The notes: generated by a model from the sequence alone, not told the origin. Positions 37,217 to 49,549 are shown, counted from the stretch's first letter. The stretch: 64,000 nucleotides of DNA from Blastomyces gilchristii SLH14081 (GCF_000003855.2 NW_003101682.1:3474046-3538045), one strand, 5' to 3'. A program made the numbers and translations.

Positions 37217-38341
37217 TTTGTACCTGTGAAATCAGAGAGTTAGCCTGTATCATCCGCTCCCGTGGCAGATTGTAAATCGGACCAACTCGCCCCGTTTTCA
37301 TTCTAGGAATCTCACATCCTAGCCGTCCCCCTATGCTCTACAGAGTAATTATGAGCCTAATCAGCGGGGGGAAAAGAATGGAAGAAGGAAAATTTTCATG
37401 TAAGTCCCGCTCTCTCTCCTTAGTGGAGCTGGCAACCTGCTTGTTGGCCCAGTCGTGCCCTTCTTTTAGCGCCCGGATGCCGCATCCTTGCTCGAATGCT
37501 GCATACAACTAACTCCATCTACTCACATAATTCCCCTGCGAATGATGAATTCTTCAAAAGGAAACATTTGTTCCGTTTTGCTTTCTTTTTCCATTTCGTT
37601 ATTTTACTACGGAGTACTCCGTACTCTGCTCTCTAATTGTTCCTGCACCCTCTCCCTGCTGTGTTCAGCCCTCGATGGAAGAAGCGGCCACGATGCCCCA
37701 GTAGCATGCTGTTCTTTTATTTGCTTTTTCTTCAGCCCCTCGTTACGACGCCACACGACGTCGTGGTTTGAGTTAGGGGTTTATTTTTACTGCACATTTT
37801 CACTTTCCACCGTGATGAACGATGGCATTTGCTGGCAGTTGTCCAGGGCATGCTTTAACAAATACGGGGTAGTAATGCCAACAAAAAAACTGCGCAGCGC
37901 TAGTCGGGTATCTACACAATATGGAGTTGTGGAAACTGTATACACAAAAAAAGGAATTTGTGGTGTTCCATGCAGATGTGAAGGCCATTGAATGCCTTGG
38001 AGCACCAACGCCGACCCTTGCGTGTTTTGTTTCAATTAGGCCCAAATCCCGGTCAAACACTGAGCCCCCATTTTACAAGAATAAAATTCGGGTTTCCTAG
38101 TCTTCCGATTCCGTGGCCATGGTTAAGACAGAGCTAGGGCATTATCTAAACGGGACAAAAGATGACCATTTTGCCTGAGAAAGGTGTGTCGGCTCACGGT
38201 GCAGGGTAAAGATAAGGGAAGAACTTCGGTTTATTGGATTTATCTATTCCCCCGTACACATTCTTAAAAGAAGGGAAACAAAGGGAGAATCAACAATCAG
38301 TCGCTGTTAAAAGACAAATGGAGATGACAGACTCTATATCC

Positions 38342-39628
38342 TCATAGATTTCCCTTAGCCAAGTTCATCTGACGTCGGCGAATTTGTGTACTGCTGATCT
38401 TGGTCTCAAAATTCTCCACAGCCTCTCCTTGGCTTTCACCTTCACTGGCGTCCAAGACATCAACTTCAAAAACCTCGAGCATCGACCACCCTTTCTTCTC
38501 ACGCTCGTCATTCACGGCTTGCCCGCCCAATCGAGTCTCCTTGGATACGACCAAAGCGCTTATGGCTTCGTCCGTGATAGTGGGGCCGAATGGGTCAGAA
38601 ATCTGAACGAATTTGATATCCAGGTCCGATGACACCCGCACGCGGACATACTTGCCATTTGGAGCGGGATGGTGAACATATTCAATTTTGGCGGTCGCGG
38701 CCGGGGTGGCATACTGCTTCGCAAGCGGTGGGGAGAAATGTATCACTGATTCCATAAATCCCCAAACTCCCTGCCATCGCTCATCCCAACTTTCTAGGTA
38801 CTCTGCATATTGTTTATTCACCAGCAGCTCATCCCCAGTGATGCCAATGGTGATGGTCCTTTGAACCGGCTTAGATCCTGGCGGCACTTCATCAATGGCA
38901 AGGGCAGTCGCTGTGAGCAGGAGTTTGTGCCCTGCATGCAGATGGTCAAAAGTACCGCCAACTGCAACGGAATAATGGCGTCGCGGATGCAGTGCGAGTG
39001 GCTCAAGAACCGTTGGCTGCGGCTGTAACGCTGACACGCCTGGAAGCCTTCGAATGGTGGGGGCCAGATTTGACAGCCCTCGTTTCTTTGCTGTCGTGGT
39101 AAGCGCATTCAGGAGCATATCCCCTTCTCTTGTCCCGAGAAAAAAAATGCTTTCCCAGGAACGACCTGAAGCTGCGAAATCGGTCAGATGGATAATTGGG
39201 CCTAGATTAGCACGCGAGACCTGGGAGCGATTTGTATCACCACCATCGTTATTGTCGCTGCCATTCTCGCTATCGTCAAGGAAAAACACTCTTGCATCCA
39301 CCCCCCCGGGCCCGTCCAATTCAACCGCTTGTGCAACACTCGTCACGCCGAGGAGCCTATAGAAAGAAGCCAGCAGCTGTTGTAAATGCACGAACGACCT
39401 GCCTCGCGGTGCAGAATCCGGTGCAGCTAAACCACGTGCGGTAATTGCGATATCTAATACCGCTTTACTACTAGTTCCTTTGATAGGACTGGAAAGTTCG
39501 GCAAGGATGATTGACAACGCGGGGTTGTATGCAGCTTTCAAAGAAGAATATGAGGTTGAGGACGTGCTAGGGAGTAAGAGCAATGCTTCATGGCGAAGAT
39601 CTCCGCCAGACGCCATATCGTCCAGCAT
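38342..39628 (-). CDS. CAB4: Pantetheine-phosphate adenylyltransferase (CoA synthesis)
   Basis: A single exon encodes 428 residues. The C-terminal half is a nucleotidyltransferase of the PPAT family: GGTFDHLHAGH at residues 224-234 holds the HxGH nucleotide-binding motif, and ISSTQIRRR near the end is the second signature of the superfamily. The enzyme transfers AMP from ATP to 4'-phosphopantetheine, giving dephospho-CoA, the penultimate step of coenzyme A synthesis. The N-terminal 200 residues are typical of the fungal Cab4-type protein and have no catalytic motif that I recognise. It is transcribed divergently from the WD40 gene, with 725 bp between start codons. Another in-frame ATG lies four codons downstream of the first. 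Confidence 0.9.
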   Translation of the reverse strand: MLDDMASGGDLRHEALLLLPSTSSTSYSSLKAAYNPALSIILAELSSPIKGTSSKAVLDIAITARGLAAPDSAPRGRSFVHLQQLLASFYRLLGVTSVAQAVELDGPGGVDARVFFLDDSENGSDNNDGGDTNRSQVSRANLGPIIHLTDFAASGRSWESIFFLGTREGDMLLNALTTTAKKRGLSNLAPTIRRLPGVSALQPQPTVLEPLALHPRRHYSVAVGGTFDHLHAGHKLLLTATALAIDEVPPGSKPVQRTITIGITGDELLVNKQYAEYLESWDERWQGVWGFMESVIHFSPPLAKQYATPAATAKIEYVHHPAPNGKYVRVRVSSDLDIKFVQISDPFGPTITDEAISALVVSKETRLGGQAVNDEREKKGWSMLEVFEVDVLDASEGESQGEAVENFETKISSTQIRRRQMNLAKGNL

Positions 39629-39923
39629 TCAGAACCCTACAATATAAGTTGATATAAAGTTGCCTCGATAAGATCGGGTAATATTAGAGCTGAACCGAGC
39701 CGAATAGAATGTGCCTTGGGAGACGCGAACGCCAGATATTGTATTAGTGAAGGACGAGAAACATGCAAAGATACTGTATAATCGTCACGGGCTGGCTGAT
39801 TCACTGGTATATGCTTCGAATAGACACGTTTTCCTTTTGATATTGCTTTAATTTCTATAGTTATTTATATTTCGTCGGCGGGGTGTCTCTCTTCCCATAA
39901 AATGAGCCGAGGGAGAGGGAAGC

Positions 39924-39952
39924 TGAGTCACGTGTATACCTCTGCTGAGTCA
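39924..39952. promoter_or_regulatory. Two bZIP sites and an E-box in the divergent promoter
   Basis: TGAGTCA occurs at 39924-39930 and again at 39946-39952, and CACGTG overlaps the first at 39929-39934. TGAGTCA is the Gcn4/CpcA and AP-1 core; CACGTG is bound by bHLH factors such as Cbf1 or Pho4. They sit between the CoA-synthesis gene and the WD40 gene and could serve either. Function is inferred from the motifs only. Confidence 0.5.
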
Positions 39953-40353
39953 TGCGCTCGCCAAGGCAATGCGGCTCGTTGTTGACGTCGAGCTCGCGAT
40001 ATCAAATCGCCGTCGACACTCTCTGTAGTTGGTGAATATGCCTCTACATGGGCAACATCACGTCCATTATCCTACAGGTAGTGCACAGGATGCACCCCCA
40101 ACTAACCCTAGTGCAACTGGTGGAGTATTTCAGACTACACAAGTTCTAGGCTCTGTTGGCGCTCCCATCGCGAACTTGCGCGGCGCCCCTCCAACACCAC
40201 ATCCTCAGGTTCGGACCTCCTTTACTTCTCCAACGATCACTCGGCGGGCGCTATCAGCGGTGGCGACCGGGCTGATACGATATCTACCAGGCTCCCAGCC
40301 CAGGCATAGAGGCTTGAGATACCTCCCTACCCTCCACAACGTAAGCTTCTACT

Positions 40354-42466
40354 ATGGCGGAACCCTCTCAGACCTTCAATGGCCCCCGGCGGCAACAAAC
40401 TTTCCCGCGACAGCCAGAGGAACTACACATCCCTGCAGCGAGCAACTCATTGGCCTCAAATGGTCCCCGACCAGGCCAACATCAGTTTCCCTCTGCATCT
40501 GACTATAGCGCACCGTCAATAAATATTCAACCGTCCCAATTCTCCAGTGGTGCTAGCAATAACACCACCTCACTTCCGGGAGCATTGCAGCCGGGACCTG
40601 GAAATCGACCAGGTCCTTCTAATACCACTGCTCCGCCATCCATACAAATGCTACCACACTTGGCCACCCAACCGCTCTCTCCCAACACGCCTACAAAATC
40701 CAGCCAATCCAGCCAACAACAAGCATTCTCTAGGTCCAGTCCGTCGTCCACGTTCGATCAACAGAAATACAAACATGTAGGGAGCACACCTGATAGTGGG
40801 AAGTACATATCGCCGACTTCAGGCACTTATGCGGCACAGACTCCACAGACGTCGTCTCCATACTCACCTTTAGGACTGGCTGATATCAGACCCCACATTG
40901 ATTCTGCGATGTCGGAAGCCACAGGCAGTTCTGTGGCAGGAGGCAATAGTGCTAATATCCTATACCCTACAAACAGTAATTACCTCGCTCCATGGGCGGT
41001 ATACGCCTTTGATTGGTGTAAATGGCCTGCTCCGCCAGGAGGGTCATCATTCGGGAAAATCGCTCTAGGAAGCTATCTTGAAGACAGTCACAATTATGTA
41101 TGTTCTGCATCTGCTGGACACATAGCTTATCCTAGACAGTATGCAATATTGTACGACTTGGCCAGACTCAACTAATTATCGTTACAGATTCAAATTCTAA
41201 GCGCACAGCGTGCTTCTTCAGATGTGCCGGAATCTCCCGATGGAAATCCGGGTTTGGAATTTATAAAGACCGCGGAGGCTACACATTCATACCCGGTGAC
41301 CAGAATATTATGGGAACCTCCCTCGTCCCAAAAGCAATCAACCGATCTATTGGCTACCTCTGGTGATCATCTGCGCCTTTGGTCATTACCGGCAGACTCC
41401 CACTCTCAGTCTTACCTGAGTAACTCTATCAACCGATCAAGCAAGTCGAGAAATCAACCTATACAGAAGCTTTCACCGCTCGCTCTACTTTCCAACTCCA
41501 AATCGCCGGAACATACTGCTCCAATTACATCATTAGATTGGAATGTTGTGTCTCCAAGCCTAATCATCACTTCAAGCATCGACACTACATGTACTATTTG
41601 GGACATTCCCACGCTAACGGCTAAAACCCAGCTGATTGCACATGATAAAGAAGTGTATGATGTCCGATTCTGTGCCAACAGTGTTGATGTGTTTGTTAGT
41701 TGTGGCGCAGATGGCAGCGTTCGGATGTTTGACCTAAGAAGCCTAGAGCATAGCACGATTATCTATGAACCGTCCGAAAAAAATGAAAAGTGTAAACCGC
41801 ACTCGCCTTCAATTTTAAAAGCGTTTTTATACTAACATATTTTTAGTAGCGAACCCAGGGAACCTTACGCCACCCTCTCACAATGCCCCCTGGCCTCCTC
41901 CCCTACTAAGAATAGCCGGTAAGTGCCTTGCCCCCCTGAATAGGTCCGCCCGAATAAGCCCGCGGGCCCTAGCTCTAGAAATAAGATCCTCGAAGTTACT
42001 AACCTACGCTCAAGCGTCACCCCACGATGCCCATCTACTTGGCACCTTCTCTCAAGACTCCAACATAATCCGCATACTTGATGTTCGACAACCGGGCCAA
42101 GCCCTACTCGAATTAAAAGGCCACGGAGGTCCCATAAACTGCATCGAATGGTCTCCCACCCGCCGCGGCACCATCACCTCAGGCGCAGATGACTGCCTCG
42201 TTCTAGTCTGGGATCTTATCAATCAAAGCAATGCTGCAGCTTTCCCCCCAGCTCCGCCCCCACCAAATCATAGTGGCACTTCCAATGGGCCCGCAACCGT
42301 TGAACGTGGCCCCGCCGCAGCGTGGCAATGCGATTACGAGGTTTCGAATATTAGCTGGGCGCCGCATGCGAGTAGCGGCATGCCTGGGGCACCTGGGGTT
42401 GGTGGGGTTGGTAGGGATTGGGTGGGGGTGTGTGGTGGTCGTGGGCTGTGGACAGTGTCGATATGA
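40354..42466 (+). CDS. WD40 protein, DCAF7/WDR68 (HAN11) type
   Basis: Four exons: 40354-41097, 41188-41791, 41847-41918 and 42015-42466, giving 623 residues. Introns 2 and 3 contain CTAAC branch sites. The first 200 or so residues are Pro/Ser/Gln-rich. The propeller begins at APWAVYAFDW and follows the DCAF7 pattern closely: LLATSGDHLRLW, SIDTTCTIWDI, TQLIAHDKEVYDV, GADGSVRMFDLR, LEHSTIIYE, then SPHDAHLL, FSQDSNIIRILDVR, INCIEWSP and CLVLVWDL. The family acts as a scaffold for DYRK kinases and for CUL4-DDB1 ligases; which role applies in this fungus is unknown. An open frame upstream (from 40038) is in a different phase and a TAA lies just before the chosen ATG. An extra 5' exon cannot be excluded. 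Confidence 0.87.
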
Positions 42467-43439
42467 AACTTCTCTTTTATCACATTTTCCCTTTTCTGTT
42501 TCGAAAAATTAGAAGATGGAGAACAGACATCTTAAGATTTTCCGCGGAGTGAAGAGTACGGCTGCTGCGGGCGGAAGAAGATAAAAGAAACATACGCATT
42601 GGTCCGGTTTGAACTGTCTTGTTTTTTGCTTCCTTTTTGGTCGACCTTTATATATAGGTGGGATCACTCCGGACCGTTCCGCGTTTTCTCTTTCTCCCCG
42701 CTTTTGTCTCTTTCACATACATAATCTACCCTATACGTTTTCAGGTTCAGATTGGGTTTGGAGAACGGTCGTTCGAGATGGAAAACTTAATGAATTACGA
42801 AAGCCTTTACTTTTTGCCTTATTTTTTGCCTTCGTTTCCCTCTCTCACATTTTCTTTCTTTCTTCTGTGTTTGTTTGGCTCCCATATTTAGCTTTTATTC
42901 TTGGATTTCACCATACAAGATTTCTGGTTTCCCATTTTATTTTTATTTTATTTTTATTTTATTTTTTAGTTGTTGCTCCTTTTGTATTACCGAGCTTTAT
43001 ATTCCCGCCCTCTAATAAATAGATACAAGCAATTTGCGGCTTTTTCCTTCTCGCATTCAACCCCCGGGCTTTCCAGTTTGGAAGTGGCTTTTCTATTCCA
43101 ATTCTTTAGGAATTGGGAATAATAGATCCAAGTCAGAAAGAAGAGGCGCCTTGAATGATGTTGAACAGAAATGACGGTTAAAAGAAGAGCGCCGACAAAT
43201 AAGAAGCGGGTAGTTGGGGAAGAAATCCACGAGATGAGGCGGGGATGGACAGAGATAGAATTCCAGGTCATCGTATAAAGGCAAATACAGAAAAACCATG
43301 CTAGGAACACCGTGAAAATAAAAATGGAAGCAGTAAAAGGGCCAAATATGTACACACATTCCGCAATGCCATTTATATGTCCGATAATCGGAAGAGGAAA
43401 AATGAATATTAATTAAAATACAAACACGCACAAAAAAGG
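42467..43439. other. Convergent 3' intergenic region
   Basis: This separates the stop codons of the WD40 and acyltransferase genes. It contains T-rich low-complexity DNA (TTTTATTTTA repeats at about 42938-42966). No gene was seen. Confidence 0.5.
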
Positions 43440-45161
43440 CTATAAACCAGTTACCAAGAGCCGCCTCTCCACCCACCTTGCAAACCGAACAGTGGGCACA
43501 TCCACGCCCCGCCAGAACATATCCGCCGCCCAAATGGACACAGGCAAACAAATCAACCATCCAATCGTAATTCCAAAACAATACTGCGCATCCGTGTCCT
43601 TGCCAGTGAGCGCCCATATATTCGGCATAAGCGCGTAGCCCAGCGAGTGCAAGATTGGGCCATGCACGATATAGAATGCATAAGAGACGCGTCCGAGGTA
43701 CTGCGCCAGCGCGTTCGTGAAGAGCTTTTGCAAGTCCGCGGAGCGGTTTATGCTCCAGACGATCATGATGGCGCCGAGGGATTGGAGGAAGCGGTGTGGT
43801 TCCGGGTATGTGCTTGGGGTTAGGGTTGAGGCGAGGGTGCGGTAGAAAGGGGTATGTTGCGGGGCGCTATTGGGGGATGAGCCGATGAAGAGGCCTATGA
43901 TGAAGAGGGTGACCCAGAGGAGGCGGTGGGGGGATCGGTGGCGGGTGAAGCAGCTATCTGATGTAGGAGTGGTATATTGGGCAGATTCAATGTTGTTGGA
44001 GTTGTTGGTGCCATCGTGCGACGGTTCACGTTCATGCTGGTTTTCGAGGGGGATGGGAGTGGAAGTAAGAAGGATTGGAAGACGGTCTTCCCATAAGCCG
44101 TGGATGATGTCCACCTCCGCCATAAGCATGCCAGACAGGAATAGCACGAGGTCCCATCGGCCCCATCGAATACAGTAATAGAGAAGGCCAGAAACAAGAG
44201 TTAGACGAATCCAAGTTCTAAATCGGGAAACGCAGATAATGGTCAGGAAAAGGACCATTGAGCAACGGAATTCGACCGGGATGGTCCACAGATGGGGATT
44301 GTAGAAATTATAATAAAGCCCCCAGTTCCAGGGATCTATCAGATGGACTACTGTGAGGTAACAGTCCGCAACCTGGTCGATAAAAGATACGAAATAAGGA
44401 GGGTGCTGTTCGTTGATACCAAGGATAGTGTGGCCTTGATCACGAACCCAGGTCGAATAATGATAGAATCCCAGGCGCACAGCGATAAGCACGCAAAGAA
44501 TCCCCACAATGGAAGGGATATAGAGGCGTAATCCACGCCTGAACGTCGAGGAAGCGAGCGTGTGAAAGGCCTGCGCCCAGGAACGATTTCGGAGCAACTT
44601 AAGCGGCCTATAGGAGAGCACATAGCCGGAAATGACGAAGAATATTGTCACCATAACATGGCCCGATATCAGCATGTGGATAATAGGCAATTGATGGATT
44701 CCCCAGTTATCCTCGCCAAACCCCCAACCCACCGCAGTTTTATCCGTATATGTGAAGAGGAAATGAAAGTTGAAGACCAGCAAACAGGCCCATCCTCGCA
44801 AGCCGTCGAGGGCAGCAATTGTATGTAACTTCTGTAGCGGCGCATGATCTTTGTTCGAGGGCGTCTCTACCAAATGGCGCAGAAAGCTGGGGACAATGGC
44901 AAGACAGAAACGATCGAGATAGTACATTGAGATATCTCTAGGGGGCAACAAGTGGGAGCCTGAGTGAGAATCAGACTTGGGATCGAAATTGGAATCAGAA
45001 TCTTCCCAGTCGTCAGCGCGGCTTTCTTGATTTTTGGCAGCGGAGGGCGTTGATGAGAAGTTCAAAGGTGAAGCCCGCTCATCAATAGGAGAGGAACTGC
45101 ATTTAAAGGCACCAGGAGATTGTTCACAACATGCTAAGGAGCGAGAGCATTGGTCAACCAT
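43440..45161 (-). CDS. Acyltransferase 3 family membrane protein
   Basis: A single exon encodes 573 residues. After a hydrophilic Ser/Asp-rich N-terminus of about 80 residues, LDGLRGWACLLVF (118-130) marks the start of the acyltransferase-3 domain, followed by FFVISGYVLS (174-183) and YNPHLWTIPVEF (287-298), all diagnostic blocks. Roughly ten hydrophobic helices follow the family layout. These multi-pass enzymes move acyl groups, often acetyl, onto sugars or other small acceptors; the fungal substrate is not predictable from sequence. It is convergent with the WD40 gene. Its 5' region (45162-46712) is shared with the divergent capping-enzyme gene. Confidence 0.87.
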   Translation of the reverse strand: MVDQCSRSLACCEQSPGAFKCSSSPIDERASPLNFSSTPSAAKNQESRADDWEDSDSNFDPKSDSHSGSHLLPPRDISMYYLDRFCLAIVPSFLRHLVETPSNKDHAPLQKLHTIAALDGLRGWACLLVFNFHFLFTYTDKTAVGWGFGEDNWGIHQLPIIHMLISGHVMVTIFFVISGYVLSYRPLKLLRNRSWAQAFHTLASSTFRRGLRLYIPSIVGILCVLIAVRLGFYHYSTWVRDQGHTILGINEQHPPYFVSFIDQVADCYLTVVHLIDPWNWGLYYNFYNPHLWTIPVEFRCSMVLFLTIICVSRFRTWIRLTLVSGLLYYCIRWGRWDLVLFLSGMLMAEVDIIHGLWEDRLPILLTSTPIPLENQHEREPSHDGTNNSNNIESAQYTTPTSDSCFTRHRSPHRLLWVTLFIIGLFIGSSPNSAPQHTPFYRTLASTLTPSTYPEPHRFLQSLGAIMIVWSINRSADLQKLFTNALAQYLGRVSYAFYIVHGPILHSLGYALMPNIWALTGKDTDAQYCFGITIGWLICLPVSIWAADMFWRGVDVPTVRFARWVERRLLVTGL

Positions 45162-46712
45162 ATTTGACGGAGCGGAGATATATCAGCCAGGTAGACGAGG
45201 CCTTGATATACTCCGGGGGAGGAGAAGGACAAGATGAGCGTGAGACACAGGGGCGGGCGGGGACAATCAAAGTCGACATTGGAAAGCTACAAGGTAAAGG
45301 CGCGAAGGTGAAGGTGATAGAGAACAGCGTTGTGTCAATCTCCGTCTCCCTTTGAAAGAACGGTATATAGTATGTACATACATTTACATGTTGTACTATA
45401 CATAGGGATGAACAACAGATTGACGGCGGCTTACATGGTTAGCTAACTAGGCTTAACCAGGACCAACTAACCTTAACTGTCCCCAGTTAAAGGCCCCACT
45501 AAAATAGGCGTTACAGATGCTTATTCCATTACAGTACTTTCCTTTCATAATGTGAGTTAAAACTCTGCATATTTTACCTAAGTTAAATAGTGGACAAGGC
45601 CTGGATGTTCTGCTTTGCTCTTCATCTTCATCCCTGATATTGCTTCGTAATAGCCACTCTTAACTCCGTCGAGCTATAACTTGTATAACTTACAACTATA
45701 ATGGATGCATTATGGTCATACGAAACCACGCTTTGAGCCATTTGTCAGTTACCCAGGTATGTAATGACCTGTATGCTCTCTAGGTTAAGTTAACTACTTC
45801 TATTGATTATTTGATTGGTTGCTATTTTGCTTATTGCTGATGAAGAAACTACATTTGCTTCATCCAAAGTTGATAGTTGAATGTCTAGTAGGGTCCATCT
45901 TTCATACATTCTAACTATCATTACGATAACTATAGGCCAAGGGGTATTTTTATTTCGTAGATTACATTCAGACATATATAGATAGGTCCTTGAAACTCCG
46001 TGCAATGTGTGAAGCCCAGGAATATGGAAACCATCTCGTCCCAGTGTCACACGAAGATATCTGGGTGCTTTTTCTTGCTTGCTATCACGGAATTTTAATC
46101 CTAACAGCCAGGAGAAATATAAAATAATCCAACACACTGAAAAGTAACTGGAAAAATGGAATATAAAGTTGTAAAATGCAAATTCAGAAATGGTGTTCAG
46201 TTCAGCTTACTGACTGTACAGTAACAAATTCTACATCGCGATACTCTGCTGGGAGCCGCAGTCCAAATCAAGCCATGACTGCTCGTAGTTAATTAACTCA
46301 AGAAAAAAGGGTTGACAATGGATGATAGGCACTGAATAACATGGATGTGTCTCTGGATACCTGCTCATAATATATTTATATTGGTAGTTCGGCGCGTTGG
46401 CTCCTGATCCTCTCGATCACGTTATTTTTGCACCTATTGGATTTCTCTCCATCGCAGACTTCCCAAAGGGGAAATTCTCTAAGCGTCTTGAACCTCACGT
46501 TTCGCTCCGACTGCTCGCCAACCACCCTCGTCTCCCCACGCGCTACATCTGACACGCCCTGATCTCCCGTTCGCCTTCTCGCGCTTTTTTCCTCATCAAC
46601 CACGACTAGCTGCCATCGTGTCGATGGATTGTATGCCTTAGGACGGCCAGAGCTGGACCTGTGTGGCCTTTAAGTTGTGGCTTTGTTCAGCCAGCCGTCC
46701 GCTGCCGTGATC
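45162..46712. other. 1.55-kb divergent intergenic region
   Basis: It holds the promoters of the acyltransferase gene and CET1. Around 45440-45590 the words GTTAA/TTAAC recur, including a small hairpin (TTAACTG and CAGTTAA around a 4-base loop, 45473-45490), which may mark a short degenerate repeat. Frames at 45790-46137 and 46376-46603 have no recognisable family. Confidence 0.45.
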
Positions 46713-49549
46713 ATGGACTTGCGCACCATCATCAACAACGACGCCGCTGCTGGTGGTGTTCAGAGAGCTTCCGCTGCCCAACCCCCGCCGCCTTCTCCTC
46801 AACAGCCCCAGGGCCACGATCTGGATTCGCTTCACCCTACGAAAAAGCACGATGATGTTTCGCCAGCATCCTACCACACAACCCAACAGCCTCAGCAAAC
46901 CCCCGAGTTCCGCACGAGACCGCCGCAACCTCCCCCCCTCCAACCCCCTCTACACTCTCCCGGTGGATCTTCGTCGTATGGATCCGCTCACTCACCATAT
47001 CAACATACGTCGGCGTCTACGTTGAGCAGCGGCGGCCCACAGTCCCAGGGCGCGCACCCGGTGCCCCATGCCCTGCAGACCTACCACCCTGTTTCGCGCG
47101 ACAACTTCCCCCCCAATTCCGCCAGTTCTGCCTACAATCAATCTGCAGGGCCACTATCTTCTCCATATACCCCTCAAGCTATGAGCGCGGGGACCCCGCA
47201 ATCATATTTCTCGCAACAACGCTCACAATCTGCTCATTCTATTCAAACCCCCACCTCCGCTCATAGCTACTCTTATCCGCACCGTGAAAGTATTGGAGCT
47301 CCGCAACAGCAGCCCATTCAGCAACATCAACAGTCATTCTCCCCCAATCAACAACGCTCCCACCCAGGAACACCCCTTGGTCCCCCCCCAACGTCCTTTT
47401 CCCGCCCTTCGCCGCATCAACCACGACCGCCTTCCGCTGGTTTTGATTCTCAACAACAGCGCTCCCTTTCCGGTTCCTGGGGTAGCCAAGATGTTCAGTT
47501 ACGGAATAAGAGAGATGTAGGATCCCCAATTGCACAGACTACAGTTGCGCGGCAAGACTCAGGGCTTGGTGGCGAGAATCAGAGGCGTTATTCAGTGGGA
47601 ACCGAGGAGAGGAGTGTGAGTGTTAGCCCCCTCACTAATCTGAGTAGCTTGAGTGACAATGAACTTCATGATCAGACTCCTCAACCGTATCGAAAGGACG
47701 CCAACGACGCTACATGGGAAAACAACAGCAATAGTGCCGTTCATTTCCCTGGGCATCCACATGACGCCAGTGATACAATACCGTCACAATACCCTCCTTC
47801 CACACCGAGAACACCACAACCAGCGAACACTAGTCGACCACCAACAACGTCTCCACCTACCAGACGACTACGACAAAGTGAACCTCCCGCCTCAAATATG
47901 AGCGGTCAAAGCCAATTAGTAGTGAAAGAAGATGCCCCTATTAACAGGTCTATGCTACCATCTGGCATTTCCAAGAAGAAGCGAAGGCGTTATGATGAAC
48001 CTCCGATCTACGCACGCAAAGCTCCCCGAACTAGTGGTAATCCTCCACCAATACCCACCGGTCATTATGTTCCTCCCTTTAAACGCGCTATTGCGAAGCA
48101 GGAACCTCAGGCCGACAGGGTTGTTTCGAGAACTCGTTCCCTTCCACCGCCTCCGCCGCATCCAATTGCTGAGGCCCCAAACGGCGAAACCACGACAAAT
48201 GGGAATCTTCCTGCCCGACCTCCGCCCGTAGACCAAACCGCCACCTCACTAGGTCCCTGGGAACCGTCCATTACTGGGCTAATACCCCACGAAGAAGTCA
48301 CAAAATTGATCTGCGACTTCTTGTTCCAACAGGTTGTTATGAGAAGAGATATTGGAGCAGGGCCCGCTGGAGGATCAGCTATAGGACAAGGCGCTGTTCT
48401 CGAAGTTGAAGCTAAGCTGGGCATGCTCGTTGACAGAAATCGTGGAGAACGTGTTCGGATACCAGCTCTTACAGAGTGTATTCTTGCCAAAGATGATCCA
48501 AGTATACGAGTTGGTTTTGAAAGCTCAATGTCTTTGGTGAGGCCTCTTCTCCCTCGCCCTCACATACAACATTCAATGTTTATTTATAAATGGAACGCAC
48601 TGACCAAGCAAAAATATCCAATTAGGCCCAACACCGAGCCCTAAACGATTTCCTCAACGACATTGTGAAATCCTCAATATCTCAACCGGGCGCCCGCATT
48701 CCATTAACCTACGCTCACAAAAAAGAACGAGATACGTTCTACGAAATCTCATCCTCCGCCCTCCCGCCCATAATCCAACACCATCTCAATCCTCGGCACA
48801 AGCCTAAAGTCCGCGTGACAACGGACCAGCGAACAGGCGCCGTACTAGCTCGCATCATCAAATGCCGCATCGCGGATCTAGATGTGTATAGCCCGAGAAC
48901 TTGTCTTGATTGGCGAATAAGCGTCAACCTTGAAATGAACTACGAAGGCGATATTGGCGAGCTCAATTTGCCGAGTGAACCGAGCTCATTGAGCGGGCCT
49001 GGGGCTCCTCGAGGTGGTGCAAGAAGCAAAGATCGCATGAGTTATAGACATTTGGCTTATCAAATTGACTTGACTCAGGTTGCTACTTCAGAGGTATGTC
49101 AATCTGTATTTTATTCTCGTTTTATTTTCCGCTTGCATATTAGAATACTGCTCTTGATTTTACTCTGTACAATTCCTCACATCAGACCACAACAACACCT
49201 TTCTGTCTCAATTCGTATTTGCGTTTAGGACTCATAATTCACCACCCGTCTTCCAACTAACTCGACTGTATTCGCACACCCCTTTCCCCAGAATCCTTTC
49301 TAGCTACCAATCTCATTATTTCTTCTTCTTTTCCCGGCCAGTAACTAACTACCAAAACCAATTCAGGACGGCTCCAATAATCCCCAGTCAGACTTCGAGC
49401 ACGAGCTTGAAATCGAGATCTCCTCCGCCGAAGTCCGGCGCCAGGGTGACCTAGCGCTTGCGGGGGATCCGAAAAACCAGTACGAGGAACTTATCAAAGG
49501 GTTTGTAGATAATATACGGGTACTGGCGAGAGCGGTTCCGGGACGTTAA
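46713..49549 (+). CDS. CET1: RNA 5'-triphosphatase, mRNA-capping subunit beta
   Basis: Three exons (46713-48536, 48626-49093, 49367-49549) give 824 residues. About 540 N-terminal residues are Pro/Gln/Ser-rich and disordered. The C-terminal domain starts near ITGLIPHEEV and carries the tunnel-enzyme motifs: EVEAKLGML with metal-ligand glutamates at 564 and 566, RVTTDQ, DWRISVNLEM, SYRHLAYQIDLTQV, and HELEIEIS with glutamates at 777, 779 and 781. It removes the gamma phosphate from nascent pre-mRNA 5' ends, the first step of capping, using divalent metal in a beta-barrel tunnel. This fold is unrelated to the metazoan enzyme. ATG 46713 (MDLRTIINN) is chosen because the frame has no earlier ATG before 46677. 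Intron 2 is 273 bp, long for this genome region, and could hide a small extra exon. Confidence 0.9.

Larger units (their letters stand above)
35276..38341. other. 3-kb intergenic region with GC-rich island
   Basis: It contains a TA microsatellite (35503-35543), a distinctly GC-rich island at about 35.96-36.6 kb with overlapping frames on both strands but no convincing protein, and a CATGTA-type palindromic repeat (37187-37216). Frames at 35964-36608 and 37488-37991 lack family similarity and are not called. The F-box promoter should lie just right of 35275. Confidence 0.5.

Noticed and set aside
37488..37991. 167-codon plus-strand frame
   Set aside because: Cys/Ser/Phe-rich with irregular composition, no family resemblance and no supporting splice or start context.
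43093..43617. 174-codon minus-strand frame overlapping the acyltransferase 3' end
   Set aside because: It is an out-of-frame shadow of the acyltransferase C-terminus plus 3' flank.
45790..46137. 115-codon minus-strand frame between acyltransferase and CET1
   Set aside because: No family match, and it lies in AT-rich promoter territory; insufficient support.
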